Assembly: GCA_022707665.1 (NCBI GenBank)
Contig: JAKJAE010000242.1
Location: 1-5,020, forward strand
DNA from: Chloroflexota bacterium
GTDB taxonomy: Bacteria > Chloroflexota > Anaerolineae > B4-G1 > SLSP01
Reading direction: 5' to 3'
DNA length: 5,020 bases
Both the position numbers and the translations under genes were made by a program. Within the stretch, counting starts at the first letter, position 1. Every line of letters begins with the position of its first letter. Below the pieces are notes generated by a model. The model was not told the origin of the DNA. It was given only the letters and a program-made list of their open reading frames with translations, and ran no database searches. Positions 1 to 5,020 of this stretch are shown here, in pieces.

Positions 1-1780
1 TGCCTCTTTGGCGTCCTTTGCTGACACGATCAGGATCAACTGGGTGTTTGGTGATGGCTGGACGACGTCCGAAGGGGCCGATATCGCGGCGGGCAAGCTG
101 TACAGCTATGCCCCCTATTACTATTCGTCACAGACGCTGCCCGTCATTCCCAACACGACCTACCGGCTTACGTTCCGTGCCCAAGTCGAGGGTGACCGCG
201 TGTTGCGGCCCCAGCTTGGCAGCCTCTTGGGCGGCACGCTTGATATCTGTTCGCCGACTGGCACCTATCACCAGGCAAACGGCGGGACCTGCACGGTGCG
301 AGCCGATGGCTGGCAGGACTATGTGCTCCAGGTTCAGACAGGCCCAACGGATACCTCGCTGAATGTCGGGGTGCGGGGTCTCTATGTCTCGGCAGATGCC
401 CCGGCACCCTACAACAGCGCTCAGGGCGGGAGTGTCCTGGTTCACTCGCTTGTCCTTCAGCGCGACGAGAGCGGCAATGGCGACTGGGGCCCGAATCTAT
501 TGCTGCGCTCAGACCCCGACAGCCACGTCTACGTCGATGCGCGGGCGGCGGCATTGCTCGATGAGGTTATGCGCCTCTCGGAACAGCACGGCGTCTACCA
601 TAAGTTGACGCTCTTCCATAAGAATGATGCGCTGTTGGCACGTTTCTTGCCCGACGGATCCGTGGGCACGTGGGACATCGCTAACTTCTACGCGGCAGAC
701 GGGCTGGCTGCACGCTGGTACCAGGAAGCCTATGCCCGCTACTTTGTCGCCCGGTGGTCCTACTCGACAGCGTTGCACTCGCTTGAGCTGGCGAATGAGA
801 ACAACTTCGATGCTGCGGCACAGGACGCCGCCTTCGCCATCGCTCGCGTCGTGCGCGATCTCTCTCCGCGACACATCCTGATGTCTAACTCCTTCTGGGG
901 ATGGTGGGTCGAGAGCTTCTGGACTGATCCGGTGCGCGGCGACCTGATGGATTACTCGGACAAGCACTGGTACGCGAACGAGAGCGGGTCTTCATGTGAT
1001 GCTACGGGCGAGGCCTGCGAGCTGATTAGCAATGTCTGGGATGACTCCGCCGCCTACGTGCGCGAATGCACGCTACGTTTCGACGAGTATCGGCATGCCT
1101 TTGGCTACGACAAACCGATCGTGCGGGGGGAGGGGGGCGTTGCCGTGGCCGCAACCGGGCCCCAGCACCCCTTGATCGCCAAGGACACTGCCGGCATCTA
1201 CTACCACAAGAAGCTATGGGCGCACGTGGGCACCCTCGGCTCGACGTGTGATGGGGAGTGGTACCCCAACCTCGCCGCCGAGTACACCTTGGGCGGCGAG
1301 TCGTACGACCTTTACGCTATGCTTGCTGCCTACGAGTCTTTCGTCGAGGGCGAGGCGCTGTCGAATGGCCGCTTTGTTGAGATCGGGACGGACCTGACCG
1401 AAGGGCAACGCATCGCTATCAGCCAGACGTCCGGCGCCCTTCGTGCGTGGGGCACACAGGATCAGCTCACGGATCGAACGCTCTTGTGGATTGACAATGC
1501 CAACCATACGTGGGCACGGGTGGCGTCGGGAGGCACTGTGCTGGCAGCGTCAGGCGTCTTGAGCCTGCCCGGGTTTGTGCCGGGACAGGCGTACCAGGTC
1601 GAGTGGTGGGACCCCTACGCGACCGCGTTGACCCGTCGACCGGTCGTGACACTGACGTTCGCGACAGCGCGTGCCGATGGCACACTTCTGCTGAGCGTGG
1701 ATGGGCTCACGCGCGACGTCGCGTTGAAGGTGTCGGGCACCAATCCGCACCGCTGCTTCTTGCCTGCTGTGATGCGTTGA
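1..1780 (+). CDS. Clan GH-A glycoside hydrolase-like protein, probably secreted (5' partial)
   Basis: Probable extracellular glycosidase acting on a polysaccharide or glycoside; the substrate is not readable. The reading frame is already open at position 2, and the first possible start (TTG at 8) has no room for a ribosome site and no signal peptide after it, so the true start lies upstream. Numbering from that TTG: residues 1-152 look like a beta-sandwich carbohydrate-binding-like module (NTTYRLTFRAQ, then GGSVLVHSLVLQRD). Residues about 170-455 look like a TIM barrel. LANEN carries the likely acid/base Glu264 after the Asn typical of clan GH-A; DKHWY is at 318-322; KPIVRGEGG carries the likely nucleophile Glu375, 111 residues later. 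Residues about 465-575 form a beta-rich C-terminal module (ALRAWG, TLLWIDNANHTW, YQVEWWDPY). The protein ends in HRCFLPAVMR, resembling tails of secreted Chloroflexota proteins. Seven cysteines also suit an exported protein. The GH family (5-like, 39-like or unclassified) cannot be fixed by eye. Fold and catalytic pair are inferred from motifs. Confidence 0.8.
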   Translation, partial: ASLASFADTIRINWVFGDGWTTSEGADIAAGKLYSYAPYYYSSQTLPVIPNTTYRLTFRAQVEGDRVLRPQLGSLLGGTLDICSPTGTYHQANGGTCTVRADGWQDYVLQVQTGPTDTSLNVGVRGLYVSADAPAPYNSAQGGSVLVHSLVLQRDESGNGDWGPNLLLRSDPDSHVYVDARAAALLDEVMRLSEQHGVYHKLTLFHKNDALLARFLPDGSVGTWDIANFYAADGLAARWYQEAYARYFVARWSYSTALHSLELANENNFDAAAQDAAFAIARVVRDLSPRHILMSNSFWGWWVESFWTDPVRGDLMDYSDKHWYANESGSSCDATGEACELISNVWDDSAAYVRECTLRFDEYRHAFGYDKPIVRGEGGVAVAATGPQHPLIAKDTAGIYYHKKLWAHVGTLGSTCDGEWYPNLAAEYTLGGESYDLYAMLAAYESFVEGEALSNGRFVEIGTDLTEGQRIAISQTSGALRAWGTQDQLTDRTLLWIDNANHTWARVASGGTVLAASGVLSLPGFVPGQAYQVEWWDPYATALTRRPVVTLTFATARADGTLLLSVDGLTRDVALKVSGTNPHRCFLPAVMR

Positions 1781-1816
1781 GAATGGGCGGCAGCCCATGG
1801 CGCCCATTCTCAACGC
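1774..1816. terminator. Perfect 16-bp inverted repeat at convergent gene ends, likely bidirectional terminator
   Basis: GCGTTGAGAATGGGCG at 1774-1789 is exactly complementary to CGCCCATTCTCAACGC at 1801-1816, leaving an 11-nt loop. The left arm includes the last codons and the TGA stop (1778-1780) of the glycosidase gene. The opposite-strand operon ends 67 bp to the right, so the hairpin could serve both transcripts. Neither side is followed by a run of T, so it is not a textbook intrinsic terminator. It could instead be a 3' end-stabilising or processing hairpin, or one copy of a dispersed palindromic repeat. The left-arm core ATGGGC can also pair with GCCCAT in the loop (1793-1798), giving an alternative 6-bp hairpin. 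The pairing is seen directly; the role is inferred. Confidence 0.55.
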
Positions 1817-1841
1817 CATTGCACGTAGTGTGGGAGGATGA

Positions 1842-1879
1842 CCCGGTCGCTCGGCGGTCCGAGAGGGGCGACAGACGGG
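1842..1879 (-). terminator. Imperfect hairpin just after the minus-strand operon
   Basis: Thirteen base pairs form in three blocks: CCCG (1842-1845) with CGGG (1876-1879), GTCGC (1846-1850) with GCGAC (1868-1872), and TCGG (1851-1854) with CCGA (1859-1862), around a CGGT loop. One arm carries two bulges of 3 and 5 nt. It starts 3 nt beyond the stop codon of the DUF4139 gene, where a transcript-end structure for that operon would sit. There is no T tract after it on the minus strand. The structure may be chance in GC-rich DNA. Confidence 0.22.
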
Positions 1880-1882
1880 ACG

Positions 1883-3862
1883 CTATCCCATCTTCTTGAG
1901 CTGGGCGTCGATCTCCTGCCGCAGTTTCTCGATTTCGGCCCTGGCTTGCGCCTCCTGTTGACCGAGCCCCTTGAGCGAAGCTTCACTCTGCTCGAGTTGC
2001 TCGACGTACTGTACGCGGAGTGCCCCTTCCTTGCCCGTCTGACCGAGGGCCTGCATGTTCCCCTGGATCTGTTGTTGGGCCTTGAAGATTGCTTCGCGGT
2101 CTTTGCCGATCTCGACGAGGCGGGCCTCGAGACCTGCGATCTGCTCCCAGAGCGACAGAAGCCGTGTGAGCTGATCGAGATCCTGCCGCTTGAGCAGGCC
2201 CTGCTGCAGGTAACGCTGGAGGACGCTATACGACTGGCGCTGGATCTCCTCACGGCGCCACTGGAGCTGGCGTTCGCGGACCGTGAACTTGGCCTCGCCT
2301 CGGGGAGGCACCAGCACCTCGAAGCGCAGGTGGTCGTCTGTGCGTTCTTTGGGGTCGGGCGTGTCGAAGAGATCGTATTGTGCGTTGCGTGGATGTTCGA
2401 CCAGAACTGTGACGGGATCGCCCGTGCGGTTGCTGAGCTGGTACTCATGTCCGTGGATTTCCCATTCCTCGAACTGCAGGAAGGCCCCCTTGATCTGCAA
2501 GCCGCGAACTTCGCGTGAGGTGTTGGTCGTTTCGCTCACTCTAACACCGAGTTCTATGGCATAGGGTACGACAAGCTCATCTCCCACGACGGTGAAGGGG
2601 ATCAGGGCTTCGCCCACGTATTCGCCGCGCTCGATCACGGTAACAGGGCCACGTTCCAGGGTGAGCCCAGTCTCGTTCTGGAGGCGCAGTGTCGCGACGG
2701 GATGGGTCGCCATCTTGCGTCCGTTATAGAGCAGATCCTTGCGGTAGCTCAGGGTGGCCTGGGCAATCGGGACCATCGCCGATTGTCCACGACTCACGGT
2801 GACCGGCGTGGCAATGGTGTACTGGAAGAGCTCGCCCAGGGCTGTGCCTGCCGACCCTGCAGTGACGGCCTGCTGCATCGCGTCAATGTCGATGCGGTGC
2901 GCTGCTTTCGCCATCCGCGCTGGCGCTGCGGCGCGCAGCGACTCCGCCATCGGGGCAGCCATCGGAGCGGCAGCCCCCATTGCGGCGCCGGCCATATCGC
3001 GGGCGGCACCGAAGGCTACGGGCGCCTTGGCGACGCGGGCTTCCTCCTCGATCCGGGGGCGCTCCGGTGTGAAGGGGGTGTAGAGGTTGTAGACAAAGGA
3101 GATGGGCATTCCGGCGATGAGTGAGAGCTGGATTCCGTCGAGGTCCTCTTCCAGACGGTTGTCAAAGATGCCCCATGCCTGCATCAGGGCACGGCCGCTG
3201 CCTGGGGCGAGGATACGCTCTGGGGCGTCCTGATCCGCAGGCTCCGCGACGAGGCGGTAACTGACGCGCCAGGTGGGCGCCGGGGCGATATAGCTGACCG
3301 ATAGGTCGTGCTCACCCGGCGTGAGGCGTATCGTGACGCTGCGGAAGGCCTCCTGGCTGAGGGACGTCTGCAGGAAGAAGCGGAAATCGCCGGCCCCGCG
3401 CTCGTCGAGGATCTGCACGCCTTGAACGCGGGCGAGTGGAACGACGCGAACGTGATCGGCCCCGTCACCCAGGACGGACACCAGGGCCGTGGCGAGCGGC
3501 TCGCGCGTCGGGGCGTCATCGAGCCCCACGAGCGTGCCGGTGACCGCTTCTGCCTGATCGAGAAGCACGGTGACGCGGCGCCCGCGGAGGCTCACGAGCA
3601 GGTCCTGCAGACTGCGCGAGTCACTCAGCCTGATCGAACAGCCTTCGAGACGTTCGTCACGGCTCTGAGGCGTGGCGTAGTCGATGCCCAGTATTTGTCC
3701 TCCGTCCCAGTCGATGGCGGTGAGGCTCTTGAGGATATCGTCCATCTCCTCCACCCGGAAGGAGAGCTCGATCTTGTCGGTCGCCAGGGTTGCCCGGCGC
3801 TCGTAGAAACCCACGCCGTGTTTGTACAACGTCATCCGCGTGATCGGGAGGTGTGACATCAT
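1883..3862 (-). CDS. DUF4139 domain-containing protein with C-terminal coiled coil
   Basis: Member of the DUF4139 family, which is related to the C-terminal part of MuiA-like 'mucoidy inhibitor' proteins; the biochemical role is unknown. The 659 residues open with ITRMTLYKHGVGFYER (7-22), a characteristic start for this group. Further family-like stretches are PAPTWRVSYRL (194-204) and WGIFDNRLEEDLDGIQLSL (230-248), followed by beta-rich segments to about 530. Residues about 285-322 are a low-complexity Ala/Met/Pro linker that splits the beta-rich part. Residues about 535-659 are rich in Gln, Glu, Leu, Lys and Arg with heptad-like spacing, predicted coiled coil, suggesting self-association or a scaffold role. 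There is no signal peptide or membrane segment, so it is probably cytoplasmic. There are tandem ATG codons at 3862 and 3859; the second lies 6 nt from the AGGAG site against 3 nt for the first, so the 658-aa form starting at 3859 may be the real one. It is the last gene of the apparent operon, 7 bp after the creatininase-like gene. Family call is firm; function is unknown. Confidence 0.9.
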   Translation of the reverse strand: MMSHLPITRMTLYKHGVGFYERRATLATDKIELSFRVEEMDDILKSLTAIDWDGGQILGIDYATPQSRDERLEGCSIRLSDSRSLQDLLVSLRGRRVTVLLDQAEAVTGTLVGLDDAPTREPLATALVSVLGDGADHVRVVPLARVQGVQILDERGAGDFRFFLQTSLSQEAFRSVTIRLTPGEHDLSVSYIAPAPTWRVSYRLVAEPADQDAPERILAPGSGRALMQAWGIFDNRLEEDLDGIQLSLIAGMPISFVYNLYTPFTPERPRIEEEARVAKAPVAFGAARDMAGAAMGAAAPMAAPMAESLRAAAPARMAKAAHRIDIDAMQQAVTAGSAGTALGELFQYTIATPVTVSRGQSAMVPIAQATLSYRKDLLYNGRKMATHPVATLRLQNETGLTLERGPVTVIERGEYVGEALIPFTVVGDELVVPYAIELGVRVSETTNTSREVRGLQIKGAFLQFEEWEIHGHEYQLSNRTGDPVTVLVEHPRNAQYDLFDTPDPKERTDDHLRFEVLVPPRGEAKFTVRERQLQWRREEIQRQSYSVLQRYLQQGLLKRQDLDQLTRLLSLWEQIAGLEARLVEIGKDREAIFKAQQQIQGNMQALGQTGKEGALRVQYVEQLEQSEASLKGLGQQEAQARAEIEKLRQEIDAQLKKMG

Positions 3863-3865
3863 TCT

Positions 3866-3870
3866 CTCCT
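3866..3870 (-). promoter_or_regulatory. Ribosome binding site AGGAG overlapping the upstream stop codon
   Basis: On the minus strand the creatininase-like gene ends with TAA (3872-3870), whose last A is the first base of AGGAG (3870-3866). The site serves the DUF4139 gene, 3 nt before the first ATG and 6 nt before the second. A Shine-Dalgarno touching the previous stop suggests translational coupling and one shared message. The spacing favours the second ATG (3859) as the start. Confidence 0.65.
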
Positions 3871-4610
3871 TATGACTCTGCTGACTTCACCCACGCTGCA
3901 AGGAAACTGAGAAGCGCCTCTGTGGAAATGCGGCCCACCTCTTCCGATGCATAGGCGCGCGGGTCGATGCCGACGAGGCCATAGTTGGGGTGGCCTGCGT
4001 ACTCGGACCCCATCCAGTTGACGCTCTCGTCCGGCCCGCCGAGATCGTCCTGCCGGCCCGCTCTTAGCCGGTCCATATCGACCAGCTCGGGCAGCAAGTA
4101 CAGCATATACGACGTCTCAGCTTTGGCCGCATGGTCGCCGCTGGCGCCGGGCGCCTCATTCTCGACGAGGACCATCACAGCCATCGTGCCCCCTGCGGCA
4201 AGGTAGGCACCGCGGGCCGCATCCAGATACTCCGTGCGATTGGGGTAGTGCCCCGAGAGGAGGACTGCCTTGCGGTAACCGTCACGCTCGAAGCCATGAA
4301 GGAGCTCGGTGACGATCCGTGTCATCGGCTCGGGCGAGATCATAAAGGAGCTCGGCCAGTCGGTGTGGCCACCACCGGCGCCGAAGTAGACGGGTGGATA
4401 GACTACGCCGCCGATGTGGGACGCCAGTCCTACCAACTGCTCATGCGCCTTCACGGCATCCAGTCCCACCGGGTTATGGTAGCCGTGCCATTCGATCGAG
4501 CCAAAGGGCACATAGATGGAGGGCTGTTGCGCCTTGGCTGCAGCGATTGCCTCTGGACGCATGCGTTCGAGCCTAACTTCGGTTGTCAGGTGATCGGAGT
4601 AATGAGCCAT
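3870..4610 (-). CDS. Creatininase-family metal-dependent amidohydrolase
   Basis: Predicted cytoplasmic dinuclear metal hydrolase that cleaves a cyclic amide or similar C-N bond; the true substrate is unknown. The family also includes creatinine amidohydrolase, a formamidopyrimidine deformylase of archaeal flavin synthesis, and the mycofactocin peptidase MftE. At 246 aa the length is normal for the family. Visible signatures: VPFGSIEWHGYHNPVGLDA (34-52) with likely metal ligands Glu40, His42 and Asp51; LLSGHYPN (117-124) with His121; GDHAAKAETSYM (158-169) with His160 and Glu165, whose five-residue spacing matches catalytic His178 and metal ligand Glu183 of Pseudomonas creatininase as I recall them; and a family-like end, GIDPRAYASEEVGR. 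The residue two after His121 is Pro123, where creatininase proper has Glu, so activity on creatinine itself is doubtful. The start is ATG at 4610 with a weak AGGA 3 nt upstream. It lies 15 bp after the dehydrogenase gene and 7 bp before the DUF4139 gene, pointing to one operon. Confidence 0.9.
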   Translation of the reverse strand: MAHYSDHLTTEVRLERMRPEAIAAAKAQQPSIYVPFGSIEWHGYHNPVGLDAVKAHEQLVGLASHIGGVVYPPVYFGAGGGHTDWPSSFMISPEPMTRIVTELLHGFERDGYRKAVLLSGHYPNRTEYLDAARGAYLAAGGTMAVMVLVENEAPGASGDHAAKAETSYMLYLLPELVDMDRLRAGRQDDLGGPDESVNWMGSEYAGHPNYGLVGIDPRAYASEEVGRISTEALLSFLAAWVKSAES

Positions 4611-4625
4611 GGGTCCTGCTCTCTT

Positions 4626-5020
4626 TCAGGCTAGCGTCTTGGCTCGCTCGCGGTCAATCGACCAGCGGAGCGGCTCGCCGGCAAGATAGCGCCGGCACTC
4701 ATCGACCATATACTGGCCCATCCGTCGACACTCTCCGTCCATCGAGCCTGCAATGTGCGGGGTCAAGATGACATTGGGGAAGGTGTAGAGGGGCGAGCCC
4801 TCTACGGGAGGCTCGGGATCGGTGACATCCAGGACCGCATAAAGGTCGGGGCGCGCGCCGAGTACCTCGATCATCTCCTGTTCACGCACGACGGCGCCCC
4901 GCGCCGTATTGATGAAGGTGGCGCCCTCTTTCATAGAGGCGAGGTGCGCACCGGTGATCATCCCACGGGTCTCAGGCAGGTTGGGCGTGTGCAGCGATAC
5001 GACGTCGGCCTCGCTAAAGA
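4626..5020 (-). CDS. D-2-hydroxyacid dehydrogenase, NAD-binding domain C-terminal part (5' partial)
   Basis: C-terminal 130 residues of an NAD(P)-dependent D-isomer-specific 2-hydroxyacid dehydrogenase, which interconverts 2-hydroxy and 2-keto acids. The gene enters from the right edge, and the frame is open to it. Numbering from the first full codon, the family signatures are ADVVSLHTPNLPETRGMI (4-21), MKEGATFINTARG (29-41) with catalytic Arg40, LDVTDPEP (63-70) with catalytic Glu69, and PNVILTPHIAGS (81-92) with catalytic His88. The 29-residue Arg-Glu spacing matches the family. The Rossmann glycine motif and the split substrate domain lie outside the window. The end, with ECRRMGQYMVDECRRYLAGEPLRW, resembles uncharacterised sugar-acid-type members rather than SerA, so no symbol is given. 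As the first visible gene of the minus-strand operon, it probably shares a promoter upstream of the window with the next two genes. The substrate is not determinable. Confidence 0.93.
   Translation of the reverse strand, partial: FSEADVVSLHTPNLPETRGMITGAHLASMKEGATFINTARGAVVREQEMIEVLGARPDLYAVLDVTDPEPPVEGSPLYTFPNVILTPHIAGSMDGECRRMGQYMVDECRRYLAGEPLRWSIDRERAKTLA

Noticed and set aside
1510..1899. 129-codon plus-strand frame running out of the glycosidase gene into the convergent gap
   Set aside because: It overlaps well-defined coding sequence in another frame and shows only Arg/Gly-rich GC-driven composition; not evidence of a frameshifted domain.
1838..2518. 226-codon plus-strand open frame opposite the coiled-coil part of the DUF4139 gene
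   Set aside because: It is leucine/glutamate-rich antisense translation of a Gln/Glu/Leu coiled coil in GC-rich DNA, with no recognisable domain and no convincing ribosome site; the minus-strand gene has clear family motifs.
2941..2995. Short tandem repeat of about 12 bp in the Ala/Met linker
   Set aside because: Only about two good units, inside coding sequence and explained by an Ala-rich protein linker; too weak to list as a repeat element.
3308..3856. 182-codon plus-strand open frame opposite the start of the DUF4139 gene
   Set aside because: Antisense shadow of the conserved N-terminal module; no family resemblance and no supporting start signal.
4131..4634. 167-codon plus-strand open frame opposite the creatininase-like gene
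   Set aside because: The minus strand carries the conserved metal-site motifs; the plus frame is an unsupported shadow.
1..5020. Possible defence, mobile or CRISPR system
   Set aside because: I found no spaced repeats, transposase, integrase, nuclease, toxin-antitoxin pair or tRNA on either strand; all supported genes are metabolic or of unknown function.

Overview
This is a 5 kb window of moderately high-GC bacterial DNA (about 60% by eye), densely coding, with no RNA genes, mobile elements or CRISPR visible. The best lineage hint is the C-terminal tail FLPAVMR of the first protein. It resembles the short YLPLV-type tails that end many secreted proteins of Chloroflexota (Anaerolineae, Roseiflexus and relatives). 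I suggest Chloroflexota with moderate to low confidence; the tail is the only marker.

Layout: (1) Positions 1-1780, plus strand, hold the C-terminal part of a probably secreted, multidomain clan GH-A glycoside hydrolase-like protein. It has a jelly-roll-like N-terminal module, a TIM barrel with a recognisable acid/base and nucleophile pair, and a beta-rich C-terminal module. Its 5' end lies outside the window. (2) Positions 1781-1882 form a 102-bp convergent gap. A perfect 16-bp inverted repeat, which also swallows the stop codon of the hydrolase gene, and a weaker imperfect hairpin probably mark the transcript ends. (3) Positions 5020 down to 1883, minus strand, hold three tightly spaced genes that look like one operon, in transcription order: a D-2-hydroxyacid dehydrogenase (C-terminal 130 residues only), a creatininase-family metal-dependent amidohydrolase (246 aa), and a DUF4139-family protein (658-659 aa) with a C-terminal coiled coil. 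The gaps are 15 and 7 bp.

How they may work together: the dehydrogenase and the creatininase-like amidohydrolase are both small-molecule enzymes and could belong to one catabolic route, perhaps for a sugar-derived acid, lactone or amide. The substrates cannot be read from sequence. The DUF4139 protein is of unknown function; its ribosome binding site overlaps the stop codon of the amidohydrolase gene, so the two are probably translated from one message. The convergent glycosidase is not co-transcribed with them, but its presence fits a carbohydrate-utilisation neighbourhood. I see mostly ordinary metabolic genes and no convincing new defence or mobile system; the points most worth following up are the DUF4139 operon context and the palindrome at the convergent junction.
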